Shown: piece by piece, positions 16,322 to 28,690 of the stretch
Layout: the number at the start of each line of letters is the position of its first letter
Position numbering within the stretch: position 1 is the first letter of the stretch
Source of the DNA: Gordius sp. MW1
Lineage: Eukaryota; Nematomorpha; Gordioida; Gordea; Gordiidae
Direction: 5' to 3'
Assembly (NCBI GenBank): GCA_964036665.1
Contig: OZ038529.1
Coordinates: 1,674,001-1,738,000, forward strand
DNA length: 64,000 nucleotides
Notes under the pieces: model-generated
Databases searched by the model: none
Seen by the model: only the letters and a program-made list of their open reading frames with translations
What the model was told of the DNA's origin: nothing
Translations under genes and position numbers: made by a program

Positions 16322-16871
16322 TGTTATTTAAAAATAAAACAGATGATAAATATCGAAATGTACACGATAAAATTTTATACAATAAATAATTTAGAAAAAA
16401 TTATAAAATATACTATGAATGACTTAAAAATAAAGTAAGTTATTTTTAATATGCCTCTGTATGGGCTCTAATATAATACGTTTTTAAAAATATAAGGGCT
16501 ACGGGGAGATAAAAAGAATGTTTAGAGAAACGTTTATTAAAAAAGTTAGAGGAGAGAAAATTGGTTTGGTTGCTAAACGTAAAAGGTATTTTAACGGGAA
16601 AAAGTAATTGGCATATATTTGAATAGACCGTGACAATATATTCTATAAACTAAATGAGATTTATGTATTTAATTAGCAATATTTAATTTCAGATAGACGC
16701 AAACTATAAAATTAAAATTATACAACTTATATAATCAAATAAAGCCAACGCCACTTTTACATAAGATCCTAAACAGAAGGTAACTAACAGGATAAAAATA
16801 CTAACACCAAGAGGGTCTTGTATTTTTTGAGCTTGCAATCTTCTCTGAGAGCTATGGAATTATAATTAAGA
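16322..16871. other. Upstream region of PSMC6
   Basis: AT-rich spacer 5' of the PSMC6 start codon. No conserved exon or repeat is seen; the promoter presumably lies here. Confidence 0.4.
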
Positions 16872-17460
16872 TTAGAGGGGGCAAACAAGTTGATGAGTGT
16901 GAATTCCCATTAAAGGAGACCATTTTCCCATGAAAGTAGTAGGGACCGTTGGGACGCACTCAGTCTTCAAGGGAACTATCGGACGGTGTATGGATGGGAT
17001 TTGAACCCTTTGAAGGATTGATTGGACAATGGCATTAATTTTAGAGAAGTGCAAGTATTTAAATTTGCCACCTGCTACTTAAACGGGCGGCTTGCTTCTT
17101 CACCAACTGGCAAGTTGCATAGAGGCATATGCTACTTGTATTTAATTTCAAGCGTAGTGCTCTATTGTATGATAGCTCGCAATCCTCTATCGCCATATTA
17201 GATAACTTGCTCCAATAGGCATCAAGCCATTTATGTTTAGATATACCAAATGTTAAAGATCTAAGGTTGTAATGTAGTTTGGTATCGAAGCTCAAAATGA
17301 AATAAGCAACGGAGATCGAATTTGGTGTGTGGCGAGGCTTATGCGATAACATATGGATTTCAAAGAAATAGGGCCTGTAAGAATCTTTAATTAAGGGCAT
17401 ATGGGATTCGCAAACTTTGAGGATGTGGGAGCATATTGAGGTCAGTGATAAGATAAACAA
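16872..17460 (-). pseudogene. Decayed RLE-type LINE fragment
   Basis: The minus-strand frame from 17054 (INAIVQSILQRVQIPSIHRP) resembles the lead-in to the nuclease domain of the LINE fragment at 13866-14250 (NSLIQAAFKKANIPSVLEPS), then drifts out of frame where the RPDG motif should be. The open 133-codon frame at 17460-17059 lies just upstream in the same orientation and may be a more variable part of the same element, but it has no motif I recognise. Confidence 0.45.
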
Positions 17461-17872
17461 ATTCCCAGGCCTTGGGATTTTGTTGGTAATGTGGCTTGTA
17501 GCCAGGTGTTAGTATCGAATAAATTAAGGGTGGATCCCGATGACTGTTTCAAAATTATTTAAAAATGCGCTTTTAGAAAAGAAACAAAATAATTTTTATT
17601 GAATATTAAAGCAGTTTTTAAATATATAAAATGCATAAACTTTATTTTTAAATGATAATTTTTCGCGGTTATTGTCGAGATAACTTATTAAGCATTCTGG
17701 ACCGCCTATTGGACATCCTAGTAGAAAAACGTAGTCCGTTTGAAAGCGTAGAATGCAAATAGAATAATGGGTAAGTGTTAGTTGTGCAGCCACAGCCAGA
17801 ATAAATTTTGCATTTTGCATATAAAAATTTACAGTTTAAATAAAACATAAAATCTATCATCAATTATGTTTA
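17461..17872. other. No gene seen
   Basis: About 410 bases between the decayed LINE and the Helentron-like element. No conserved coding or repeat signal. Confidence 0.4.
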
Positions 17873-17896
17873 ATCTATATATATAAAGTCTATGTA

Positions 17897-17927
<31 letters not shown>

Positions 17928-19441
17928 ATGTATGTATGTATGTATGTATGTATGTATGTATGTATGTATGTATGTATGTATGTATGTATGTATGTATGTA
18001 TGTATGTATGTATGTATGTATGTATGTATGTATGTATGTATGTATGTATGTATGTATGTATGTATGTATGTATGTATGTATGTATGTATGTATGTATGTA
18101 TGTATGTATGTATGTATGTATGTATGTATGTATGTATGTATGTATGTATGTATGTATGTATGTATGTATGTATGTATGTATGTATGTATGTATGTATGTA
18201 TGTATGTATGTATGTATGTATGTATGTATGTATGTATGTATGTATGTATGTATGTATGTATGTATGTATGTATGTATGTATGTATGTATGTATGTATGTA
18301 TGTATGTATGTATGTATGTATGTATGTATGTATGTATGTATGTATGTATGTATGTATGTATGTATGTATGTATGTATGTATGTATGTATGTATGTATGTA
18401 TGTATGTATGTATGTATGTATGTATGTATGTATGTATGTATGTATGTATGTATGTATGTATGTATGTATGTATGTATGTATGTATGTATGTATGTATGTA
18501 TGTATGTATGTATGTATGTATGTATGTATGTATGTATGTATGTATGTATGTATGTATGTATGTATGTATGTATGTATGTATGTATGTATGTATGTATGTA
18601 TGTATGTATGTATGTATGTATGTATGTATGTATGTATGTATGTATGTATGTATGTATGTATGTATGTATGTATGTATGTATGTATGTATGTATGTATGTA
18701 TGTATGTATGTATGTATGTATGTATGTATGTATGTATGTATGTATGTATGTATGTATGTATGTATGTATGTATGTATGTATGTATGTATGTATGTATGTA
18801 TGTATGTATGTATGTATGTATGTATGTATGTATGTATGTATGTATGTATGTATGTATGTATGTATGTATGTATGTATGTATGTATGTATGTATGTATGTA
18901 TGTATGTATGTATGTATGTATGTATGTATGTATGTATGTATGTATGTATGTATGTATGTATGTATGTATGTATGTATGTATGTATGTATGTATGTATGTA
19001 TGTATGTATGTATGTATGTATGTATGTATGTATGTATGTATGTGGATAAGGGCTAAATTCTAAAACTACCGGCCCGATTTGCGCGAAAATTTAGCCATAG
19101 ATGCCCAGGGCGGCCAGGGGTAAAATAGCTTTTTCAGAATCCTAAAATTCTTTTTAGTTTTAAAAATATCGGACATTACGTTTTAAAAAAGGGCTAAACT
19201 CTGAAACTACCGGCCCGATTCGCGCGAAAATTTAGCCATAGATACTCAGGGCGGCCAGGGGTAAAATAGCTTTTTCAGAATCCTAAAATTCTTTTTAGTA
19301 TGGGACATTTCCCGGCCAGTTTCATTTATAGCATCATTTACAATAATGACGTCACACATACAAGGCTGAAGTTTTCTCAAATTTTATTATATTAAAGAAA
19401 ATTGTATTTTTAGCAAAACAACGTTTGCCGAGTCAGCTAGT
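17873..19441 (+). mobile_element. Helentron-like non-autonomous element with expanded microsatellite
   Basis: It starts with TCTATATATATAAAGTCTAT, continues into a giant (TATG)n block, then has ACTACCGGCCCGATT, close to the CTACTGGACCGATT motif common near Helentron ends, and finishes TTGCCGAGTCAGCTAGT followed by T's. A block of about 115 bp (GGGCTAAA...CTTTTTAG) occurs twice, at 19049 and 19191. No replication-helicase gene is present, so it is a non-autonomous copy. Confidence 0.6.
17907..19043. repeat. (TATG)n microsatellite, about 280 units
   Basis: A near-perfect run of the tetranucleotide over about 1.14 kb, preceded by a short (TG)n. All three forward frames are open through it and spell a Met-Tyr-Val-Cys repeat; these are not genes. 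Confidence 0.98.
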
Positions 19442-20484
19442 TTTATTATAAAAGGTTATTTGCAGCACGTTAGAAGTTTATTATCAACGCGTTCGTTCAC
19501 TCTACATTAATTATTTTGAATTACCTCTATATTTTTAAATTGATCGCGCAACAAAGTAATTAGGTGCATTTGTTTTAAAAATGTGGAAACAACTATTACC
19601 CGTCCTGCGGCATTTGCTGCTAAACCAAGGAGGCTACTTTAAATATCTTTAAAAACCAAGATTGTTGAAAATGGCATAAAATCATTTAATAGATTTAAAA
19701 ATGCAATATTATTAATATAAGAGATGAGTTGCATTCTTTGCTACCCATATTAGATATATGGGGATGATATTAGATATCTGGGGATGATTGAAATACACTC
19801 ATGCAAAAATATCTTAAATTGAATGTTATTAAATCGATGGATATTTTATGGTTTAAGCTGTTTAATTAACAAATTTTGTTTAAATTATATAGAATTTTGT
19901 GTCATAATTTTAATCAGGTAAAATGTTTTAAAAAATTGGGAAAAATATGGGCTGATAAATCCGTTTATGTATAATTTAGCACAAAACGAATAAGTACTTT
20001 GGTTTAAAAACATTAAATCGAGTTATTTTATGGAGTCAAAGATATGCTAATTTTTCTCAAATTTAATGCAATTGCAAGAATAGATATATATCCAAACAAT
20101 TTATATTAAGCGATTCGATCAATTGAATGTTAAACAGAGGGAATTTTATAAATTTGAAAGATAGATTGTTCAAAATATGAACGTTGTCACTATTTAAACC
20201 TAGATAGTTTTTAATGTCGTGCTCCCAAGCCACAATCATTTTTGCACTACATGTACCTATCTTAACCCTGATTCAATTATAATATACCATTAGCTGTTCA
20301 TGACATAGTTATATAGATATTCAGTCAATATCTAACCATGATATGGCTTAATTAACGATATGGTATTTAAGAAAATTAGTTTATAGTCGTTTCGTTTATT
20401 TAAATATGATCATTTGTAATCTTTTTTCTATTATTCTATCAATCGAGCGTTGGTAGAAAGCGAAATCAACAATTTAGTCAAGTA
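19442..20484. other. No gene seen
   Basis: About 1 kb of AT-rich sequence without conserved exons or recognised repeats. Confidence 0.4.
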
Positions 20485-20540
20485 TTTGATCCCACACTCG
20501 TGGGATTTGTTTTGATGAGTTTCTTCCATCTTGATTATTT
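20485..20540 (-). mobile_element. Short 3'-end fragment of RTE LINE
   Basis: About 55 bases matching the extreme 3' end of the RTE element at 22210-22265 (TTTGATGAGTTTCTTCCATC). Confidence 0.6.
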
Positions 20541-20589
20541 AATTATTTAAGGTAAGTATATTATAAAAAGGCATAATATACAAACCGGA

Positions 20590-21830
20590 CGTAATAATTA
20601 TAAAATATAAATTGGCATCAAAGGGAGATGTGAGGTTTAGAAAATAAGAAGACATCATAATTTATTTAATTTCGGAAGGTATGTGTATTTCTATTACAAG
20701 CATTTTTTTACTTGAACAAATGTTTATATTGGAACAAAACTTGTTTACATATAACGTCTGAGAAGGTGGTCGCTATAAATTATGGTAATTGCTATGCAGT
20801 TTATGGTATATATTTTTATATAGATATAGTTGTAAAGACATAAATTTATTTAAAAAATACGTGAAAATTTTTATTTTATATATCCAAGTTGTAATAACAT
20901 TCTACACTTTCCACCTATCTTTTACTATTGACCCACAATCAGGTACAACAACATTTTACTTCGTTTTAAAAACATCAGCCTTCATTTAATTTTATTTATT
21001 TGAACTTTTTATTTAGATAGCGGCTGCGCAGTTAAGATTGGCAACTACAAGATAAAGGTTTTCGGACACTTTAAGGAATGGATAAGATTAAATCAAAGTA
21101 GATTAGAAATTCGAATTAAGCCATAATTAAACCGTTTTAGGTGATATAGTGAAAATATCTGAAGGATGCAATCTTGGATTACTATCATACAGGAACAACA
21201 TGAGCAATGATCTCGATCTTGGTAATAATATAAATATATATAATCAACAACTCAATTATTTGCAGGATTTTACGAGGAATATACAGTTGTTTATCATAAA
21301 CTAACTTCTCTTAAGACAGTTCAGACTGTTGCAACTGACCCAAAGGAAGCCAAAGATAAGCTCGACTGCATTACTCATGTAAAGCAGGGTCGCCCACGTC
21401 ATCCTAAGCCCGGCCAAAAGAAAGCGATAACGTGTACCCTCTCATGACTCACATGCCAATGATCAACAATTTCAAATACTCGAATTAAGTTCGCAAATGG
21501 TTGTAAATGAAGACAAAGGTGGTGCTTTTAATGAAATTGTAATGGATACAAAGCATTTACCCTCAAAATCAATGTATATAAAGGTACATAAGTTTTAATA
21601 TAATTCAAGATTGATTAGCCTAACAGAATTTTACAGTTAGTTTTAAGATAGTTTTATATTACATGATAAGTTACCTAATAACATGGTCTATATTATTACA
21701 TTTAGCCTGTGCTTGGTGAAAACGATGAAATATACGTGAATAAAAAGGATGAAAAGTTAACTGTTGGAAACTAGTTTTAGGCCTAGCGGTGGTAGTAAAT
21801 TTAAAAAAGGTCGTCGTGCCTCCTTAAACA
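20590..21830 (+). pseudogene. Broken paralogue 1 of the secreted 228-aa protein gene
   Basis: Exon structure parallels the intact gene at 36773-37746: exons 20861-20942, 21017-21097, 21141-21221, 21266-21583 and from 21706, with introns of 43 and 44 nt between exons 2-3 and 3-4. Conserved pieces include YIQVVITFYTFHLSFTI, SGCAVKIGNYKIKVFGHF, EWIRLNQ, ISEGCNLGLLSYR and KPGQKKAI. The start codon is GTG, exon 4 has a one-base shift near 21445, and exon 5 hits a stop after about 23 codons. The 5' flank also aligns with the other copies. An assembly error cannot be excluded for single-base changes, but three lesions make loss likely. Confidence 0.75.
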
Positions 21831-22199
21831 CTCCAGCCATTTATGAATTAACCTATGAATAATTAGAATTTAACATATAGAAGCGTCCTTCACTATATGT
21901 ATATAGGAAATTATAAATTCTTTTACAGAGTAAATATTATCATTTGTTCTGTAGAGTTTTCAAACAAGCCAAAAATACCTTGTCGTGGTGGTTAAGCTTG
22001 TGTAGTAGCTAACAATAACTTTGTGTTACAATGGGATTACCTTATTGGAAAGGTTTTTGATAAGGGGTCAGATTATTCTGGGCTTTTATAGGGGGATTAC
22101 ATGTGAAATGTTAACGTGATGGACTTACTATTTTAAGACATGAAGTTAGTTTAATAATATATACACATGGACATTATATTAAATACTATAATTATATAA
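21831..22199. other. No gene seen
   Basis: Spacer between paralogue 1 and the 3' end of the RTE LINE; nothing recognised. Confidence 0.4.
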
Positions 22200-24991
22200 T
22201 CTTCTTCTTTATCAGTTATTTGGTCCCACATTGGTGTGTTTGTTTTGATGAGTTTTTTCCATCTTGACCGTGTGAGTGCCATGTCTTGACTAATCTCTTT
22301 AGTTTCCATAATTTTATCGACTTGCCGTTTCCACGTTAGGCGGGGTCGTCCTCTTCCTCTCTTCCCCGGTACCTCCATGTCCAGTACTTTTCTGTTTACG
22401 TCATCCGTGTCCCTTCTTAGTATATGCCCATACCACCTTAGCCGATTTTCGTTAATCATGTCCGCCATAGGTTGAATACCCATTTTTGTCATGAGAAAGT
22501 CATTCGTCATATGGTCGAGCTTAGTATACCCCAAACTCCACCGTATCATTCTCATCTCTGTGGCTTGTAATAGCTTTCCTTCCGTGGTGTTTAATGCCCA
22601 TGCTTCACTTCCCTAGAGTACCACCGGTCTTACGATGGATTTGTAAGCTTTGCTCTTCAACCATATTGGCATTTTCTTGTCGCACATTACACCGGATATA
22701 CTTCGCCATTTAAGTCATCCTTTTTGGATCAGGGCATCGACTTCCGTTGAGCAACCTCCCTCTTGGTGTAGCATCGAGCCGAGGTATGTAAACCTGTCCA
22801 CTTTTGGGTACTTTAGATGGTCATCCAGCGATGGGGTGCTTGTAGCGTTCGTTTCCATGTATACCGTTTTTCGATCGTTGACCTTTAAACTTTCGGCTTC
22901 TTCGAATACTTTCTCCCTTGTTTCCTCGCATAGTACTATATCATCGGCATATAGCATACACCATGGCGATGGCTTTTGAATGTCCCTCGTTATCGTGTCT
23001 ATAATTATATTAAATAAAAAGGGACTTAAAGCAGAGCCTTGGTGTAATTTAATATTAACCCGAAAAGGTTTAGAGTCTCCAACTGTCGCCCTAACGCAAG
23101 AGTTTGAGGCTTCATAAATATTTTTTATAAGCGGTATATATGCGTCAGGGATATTTTGTTTCCTCAGGAACCACCATATTAAATCGCGGGGGACCGTGTC
23201 ATAAGCTTTCTCCAAGTCGATAAAAACCATATGTAGGTCTTTCCTCTTTTCACCATACTTATCCATCATTTGTCTTAGGGCAAAGATTGGGTCGATTGTG
23301 GATTTGCCGGCCACGAATCCGAATTGATTAGCCGATATTTCCACCTCGTGTTTCAGCCTTGTTACTAAGATCCTTTCCATAAGCTTCAAGGAGTGGCAAG
23401 TTAACTTGATACCTCTGTAATTGCCGCAGTCCTGAGGGTCTCCTTTGCCTAATAAGAATATAATCGTGCTTGCTGTCCATTGATTAGGGATTCGCTTTTC
23501 TACCAATATCTTGTTAAGGAAGTTCGTCATGGTGGTGACTCCTTCTTCACGACATCCGAGCATGCTTCCATAGGTATTCCATCTGGGCCATTTGCTTTTC
23601 CTTTTTGCATCTTGTTCATTTGTGTCCTAACTTCATCCTTCTGAAAGAGTTCGACCATACTAATATTTGGCTCAATTTTGGGAAGGGAATCCTTGTCATT
23701 TGCAATATTCATAAGTTTCTTAAAATATCCTTTCCACCTTTCCATCACTTCTTTCGGCTTGAATAAGGTTTGACCCTTCTCGCTTTTGACTATTTTGAGA
23801 ACTCCGATATCGCGACTTTTCTTCTCCCTTATCTTGGCCAATTTGTACATAAGCCTATCGCCCCCTTTATGATCCAGTTTGTTTGCCATCTCGGTGTACG
23901 CGGCATTCTTCGCTTTTGCAACAGCCTTTTTTGCGGCCCTATTTGCGTCCCTGTACTCTTGATAATCCTTCGACTTTTTTGATTTATGCCACAGTCTATA
24001 TAGATTTTTCTTTCTTTCGATGGAATCTTTAACCGATTGATCCCACCACCATAGTTTTTTATTCATAGCTTTGCCTCCTTTGGTCTGTCCTAGAACACGA
24101 ATCGCTGTTTTCTTAATGCCCTTAGATAGCGTCTCCCAATCGTCGTCTACATCCCTTTGCAACTTCCTTGCACCCAAGAGTGAGGAGGCCTTTTGATGGT
24201 ATTCTTTGTTCGTCGACGTATCCTTTAGCCTTTCGTATCGAATTCGAGGTTCATAGACCTTTCTTCTATCGGGAAATACTTTTCTGTCAAGATCCATAAC
24301 AAGGGGACGATGTTGCCTGGCGATTTCTTCTCCCGGTATTACTTTGCAATCCTTGATTTTCCATAAGTCCTTTCGCCGTATAAGTAAATAGTCGATTTGA
24401 CTAAAATGCTTCCCACTTCTATAGGTCACAATATGCCGCGCTTTTGAAAATAGGTGTTAACGATCGCCATGTCATATGCTTGGAATACTTGGAGAAGTTT
24501 TTCCCCTTCTTTGTTCTTCAGACCATACCCATAGCCTCCATGATTGCGTTCATAACCGAGGCGATCTTTCCCAACGTGAGCGTTGAAATCCCAATAATTA
24601 GCCTTTCTTCCTGTCCCATTCCTTGTATTGAATCGAAGAATATGCCTTTCTCTGATTCCGAACACCTGGGGAGCATACACGCACATAACGGTTAGGAGGC
24701 CACCTTGATCCGCAATCTTCACCCACATTAACCTGTCGGAACAACGCTTGACTTCCACCACCTTGTCCTTGAACGATTCGCTTAGAACGATACCAACCCC
24801 GTTTCTACGATTTGGTGACCCACTGTAGAAAAGCTTGTATTCTCTCCTAATTCCCGAGCTTTCGTTCCGTTCCACCTCGTCTCCTGTAGGCACGCAATGT
24901 GTACCTTTCTTCTTTTTAGCATCTGTGAGACCTCGATGCTCTTCCCCGTCAACGTTCCCACATTCCAGCACGTAATTCGCATTCTTTCCAC
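22200..24991 (-). pseudogene. Near-complete RTE-type LINE, frameshifted
   Basis: From ATG at 24991: apurinic-type endonuclease (RITCWNVGTLTGKSIEVSQM, HIACLQETRWNG, FNAHVGKDRLGYE), a linker with KLWWWDQSVKDS, then RTE reverse transcriptase (KANGPDGIPMEA, NYRGIKLTCHSLKLMERIL, VFIDLEKAYDTVPRDLIWW, LHQGSALSPFLFN, CMLYADDIVLCEE), and the RTE 3' end (LRWYGHILRRDTDDVNRK, GKRGRGRPRLTW). It is in at least five frames; shifts lie near 24780, 24428, 23530 and 22715. The 3' end carries a short GAA/AAG-type tail at about 22201-22215. Four shorter copies of its 3' end occur at 20485, 30480, 35193 and 41385. Confidence 0.9.
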
Positions 24992-25099
24992 ATCTAGGTT
25001 CCTTAACCCCCTTCGTTGTGAGTTAGGCAGTAACCCTAGTGTATTTTTTACATTGCACGGGCGAAGTATGCAGTGCGCTCGTTTGTGGAGGACGCCCTA

Positions 25100-25375
25100 G
25101 CCTTTTCTTGTAAAATCTAGTTTGAAACTATCATAATTTTGGAGTTGATTTTTATAGCCTGTTTCCGACCTGACGCTAACCCTCCACTTTTTGCACACTG
25201 ACTTGGGACCGTCGTAGGTAGTGTTACTATAATTTATGATAATAATATTAAAAAAACTCTTGAGTAATATGTCTTCATCTTCCTCTTTTAATGGAGGTCA
25301 TGAATTTGAAAAAGTCTTGAAATTATATTTTGCGATTAAAATCGCTATTGATTGTTTCAATAAAAATTAGAATTG
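25100..25375. other. No gene seen
   Basis: Spacer 5' of the RTE LINE; possibly part of its 5' untranslated region near 25000-25100. Confidence 0.3.
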
Positions 25376-25377
25376 TT

Positions 25378-25565
25378 AAGAACTAGTTTATTTTGAACTC
25401 GTTCTTTGAACTATTTCACTTTTTCTGAACTGAGAATCGAACTAGTTACCCTTCTTGAAATTTAGCTATGAACTCTTACCAGTTCGTTTTTTTAAAGGTG
25501 AGCGTGAACTAAATATTTTTTTAATATTCTGAACTCAACCCTTACAATATAATTGAACTAGTCCG
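25378..25565. repeat. hAT-like terminal region with GAACTAGTT subrepeats
   Basis: Clustered, partly inverted GAACTAGTT / AACTAGTTC-like words. The same family is seen more clearly at 63691-64000. Dense short subterminal repeats of this kind are usual in hAT elements. Confidence 0.4.
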
Positions 25566-25845
25566 TCACAAAAATTATTATTTAAAAATTAATTTTTAAG
25601 CCCAGTATAATTGTTTTTATAAACAAAAACGATTTATTAAGCCCGCATTTTTGTTATTATAGAAGACAAGAACAATCGACCCTGTATTATTGTCAGTAAT
25701 AATCATTAGTTTAATTTATGTGATTAATATGCGCCTGTAAATTGTTTTACCCAAAGTTGCACTATAATGCATGCGCGCCCCCTTAATTTTATCTCACACA
25801 GTAAGCTAAGCATAATTGCATTGTAACAGCAAGCAAATAAAATTA

Positions 25846-26090
25846 AGGGGGGGGGGGGGAGGGGGGAGGTGAATCAAGGCACGAATTCGGTGTGTGTATA
25901 GGCTGTGTGGGGTGTGTTTAGGTTGGAACAAGGTTAAAACATGGTGGGAACCGGGTGTGTTCAGAATGGAACCGGGTGGGCCATGGTTGGAAGGGAGAAT
26001 GTGCAGGAAAGAACGGGGGTGTGTGTATCGTTCCCACCCCGAACATAACATAACGATAAGGTTGTATAAGGTTTGCAAGATACGCATCGC
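25846..26090. other. G-rich tract and unassigned sequence
   Basis: A (G)n run at about 25847-25867 followed by 200 bases of GT-rich sequence. No conserved coding signal. Confidence 0.3.
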
Positions 26091-26095
26091 ATATA

Positions 26096-26552
26096 CAGTC
26101 GAAACTTCTTAATCGCAAATCGGATTATCGCGAAAATCTATAAATCGCGAAGTTAACCGCCAATTTTTTTTTAACGATAACATTAACAAAAACAACGTTT
26201 ATTGACAAATCGCTTAATAGTACAATATCGGATACAGTCAAAACTTCTTAATCGCAAATCGGATATCGCGAAAATCTTTTAATCGTGAAGTTAACAGCCA
26301 TTTTGTTTTTTTTAAACGATAATATTAACAAAAACAACGTCTATTGACAAATCGCTTAATAGTACAATATCGGATATTCACAAAATTTTCGAGTCCTTAA
26401 ATCAACCAGATTATAAAAAATATCGTTTTATTGCGAAGCGTAAGAAATGAATATTTAATATAATGTACATATACTTTTATTAATCGCGAAATATCGATTA
26501 ACCGCGAATTTTTTTTCAGGCCTAAGGCTTTGCAATTAAACGGTTTTGACTG
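26096..26552. mobile_element. Pogo/Tigger-like MITE with duplicated end
   Basis: The ends are inverted: CAGTCGAAACTTCTTAATCG at the left and the complement of CAGTCAAAACCGTTTAATTG at the right, flanked by TA on both sides (26094-26095, 26553-26554). The left 139 bp is present twice (26096 and 26235), so the left inverted repeat also occurs internally. No coding capacity. Confidence 0.75.
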
Positions 26553-26554
26553 TA

Positions 26555-26884
26555 ACACACACCCCACACAGCCCCATAAATTTATCATACACACACAACA
26601 TATACTACTAACACTGCTATCCCGCATTGTATATGCATGCAATGCAATGCATCCCAACGCTATATGAAATTTGTTAAAATATAGATGCCTCACCAAATGT
26701 ACACGTTAAATATTTAAATCATTTGTAAATTAATAATTTCTCAATTTTTTTTTACTAGTAACAACAAACTCTTTTTCCTTCACTTTAAATTGTAAATATT
26801 TAGAAAATTTAGTGCATCGTGAAAAATGAAAATATTTAAAATAAAATTCAAGATTTATACTTGGACTTATTATATAAAAAACAA
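26555..26884. other. No gene seen
   Basis: AT-rich spacer; nothing recognised. Confidence 0.3.
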
Positions 26885-27075
26885 GAATTTTTCAGGTTAA
26901 CCTGAGGTCAACCTGGGGTTTCAGGTTGGGTGTAAAATTGACCTGAAGGTTTTTCAGGTTGATTTACGGGATCAACCTCAGGTTAAGGTTCGGGTGTTCA
27001 AAAAACCTTATCAGGTTTTTAAAAACCTGAACCTAAAACCGACCTCAGGTTGGACCTCGGGAAAATCTGACTTAG
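26885..27075. repeat. hAT-like terminal region with TCAGGTT subrepeats
   Basis: At least ten copies of CAGGTT or its complement AACCTG in 190 bases, in both orientations. Such subterminal clusters bind transposase in hAT elements; no transposase gene is attached here. Confidence 0.45.
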
Positions 27076-27094
27076 GTTTTGATCATCACTAACG

Positions 27095-28244
27095 GGTTTA
27101 TAAGAGATCAATGTTTATATAGATCGAACGGAAGCTATATGTAGATGTACGTCTTTTACAAAATATTTGTTGCACAAATATTTATATTGCATCAAACCCT
27201 ATTCACTTTAAATGGTAAGTAACGTAATAGGTGCTGGCTTGATACTAACTATATATATGTGGGACCTTTATAAGGGTATAAACTTAATAAAATATTATTA
27301 TAAAGAATATTATTTCAGATATCCAAATTGTTATAATACTTTACGCTATCCATCTATCTCTTACTATTCACGCATTCTGAGGTACAACGGAGTGCCTTTC
27401 ATTTCGTTCAAACACAAATTTGAGCTCATTTATATTTAATATTTTTGATCTTTATTTAGAAAGTCGCTGTGTGGTTAAAGTTGGTAACGATCCGATATAG
27501 ATTCTTGGACACTTTAAAGGGTGGATAAAATTAAATCCAAGTACCTTAAAAATTAATGTTATGCATTAATTAACCATATAGTTGATATAGTGAAAAGGAT
27601 GCAAACTAGGGTTATTGTCTTACAGGAGCAACACTAAGGATCTTGATCTCGGTAATAAAATATAGATATACTCAATAACACAATGCATGATTTGCAGAGT
27701 TTTACGAGGATGGGATAGATATTAATCATCAGCTAGTTTCCCTTAAGACAGTTCAATCATCATAGCTGACCCAAAGCAAGCCAAAGAAAATCTCGAATGC
27801 ATTACTCAATTTAAGCAGGGTGCTCAACGTCAACCTATACTCGGCCATAGCATTGTAGTAGCGAGTAACCTCACAAAACAGGCCAATTATCAATTGATCG
27901 AATTGAGTTCACAAATCGTGGAAAATAGAACTAAAGGTGATGCCTAACGAAATTGTCATAGACATGATGCATCTTCCCTCAAACAATCACTCAATGTATA
28001 TCAAGGTATAAAAGTTTGTTATATAATTTAAATTTACTATTCCAACATATTTTTAGTTTAAGTTTCGTTAAATAATTCTAAATACTAATGACATACTTGC
28101 TTTATTTAGCCCATACTTAGTGTAAACGACGAAATATATGTGAGAGTAAAGCGTATGAAGAGTGAGGAATTAGACGGTCGTTCAAGTTCTGGACGTGGTA
28201 GAAGATTTGGAAGAGGTCGTCGTCACGTGCCTCCTTACATTTAA
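27095..28244 (+). pseudogene. Broken paralogue 2 of the secreted 228-aa protein gene
   Basis: It aligns with the intact gene at 36773-37746 from the 5' flank (ATAAGAGATCAATGTTTA) through to the last exon. The signal-peptide exon ends in a stop just before its donor site; exon 2 (after TTTAG near 27460) has an in-frame TAG; exon 3 has a deletion; exon 4 is shifted near 27765. The last exon, 28110-28244, is open and ends in a basic tail GRSSSGRGRRFGRGRRHVPP, very like the intact copy. Clearly non-functional. Confidence 0.75.
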
Positions 28245-28567
28245 ATCATTTAGCCAATTTTTATTTTGTTAATGATTATATTTAACATGTAAAAACGTCG
28301 TATATGTGTAGACTTTGAATATTTATAAAAAACAAATATTAATCGCTCATATATTCTATAGAGTTACAAAATACTACAAGTCATTGATTTGATGGTTAAT
28401 AGAAAAACAGCTAAATTGACTTTGTGCAAACAAAGTCATTTGCGACTTGTAAATAAGGAAAATGAGAAATATCTAACATAGATACAAAAAATTAAAAAGT
28501 AAAGCATTATAACAAAAACATGTTTATCTAAAAATAACGTATTAGTTAGTTATTATTAAAAATTACC
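28245..28567. other. No gene; diverged repeat
   Basis: 28380-28490 (containing TTGACTTTGTGCAAACAAA) matches 40945-41030. Otherwise nothing recognised. Confidence 0.4.
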
Positions 28568-28690
28568 ATCTATCTAATATATAAAATTCTCGTAAAACGG
28601 TGTTTGGCCCTCAAATCCTCCGAAACGGACGGACCGATTTAGATGGAAATTTCTGCGAATATTTGGTAGGTCTGAGCCTAGGTTTTTAAC

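Noticed and set aside
17892..19063. Three overlapping 385-codon forward frames spelling Met-Tyr-Val-Cys repeats
   Set aside because: They are the translation of the (TATG)n microsatellite in its three frames; no start context, composition or conservation supports a gene.
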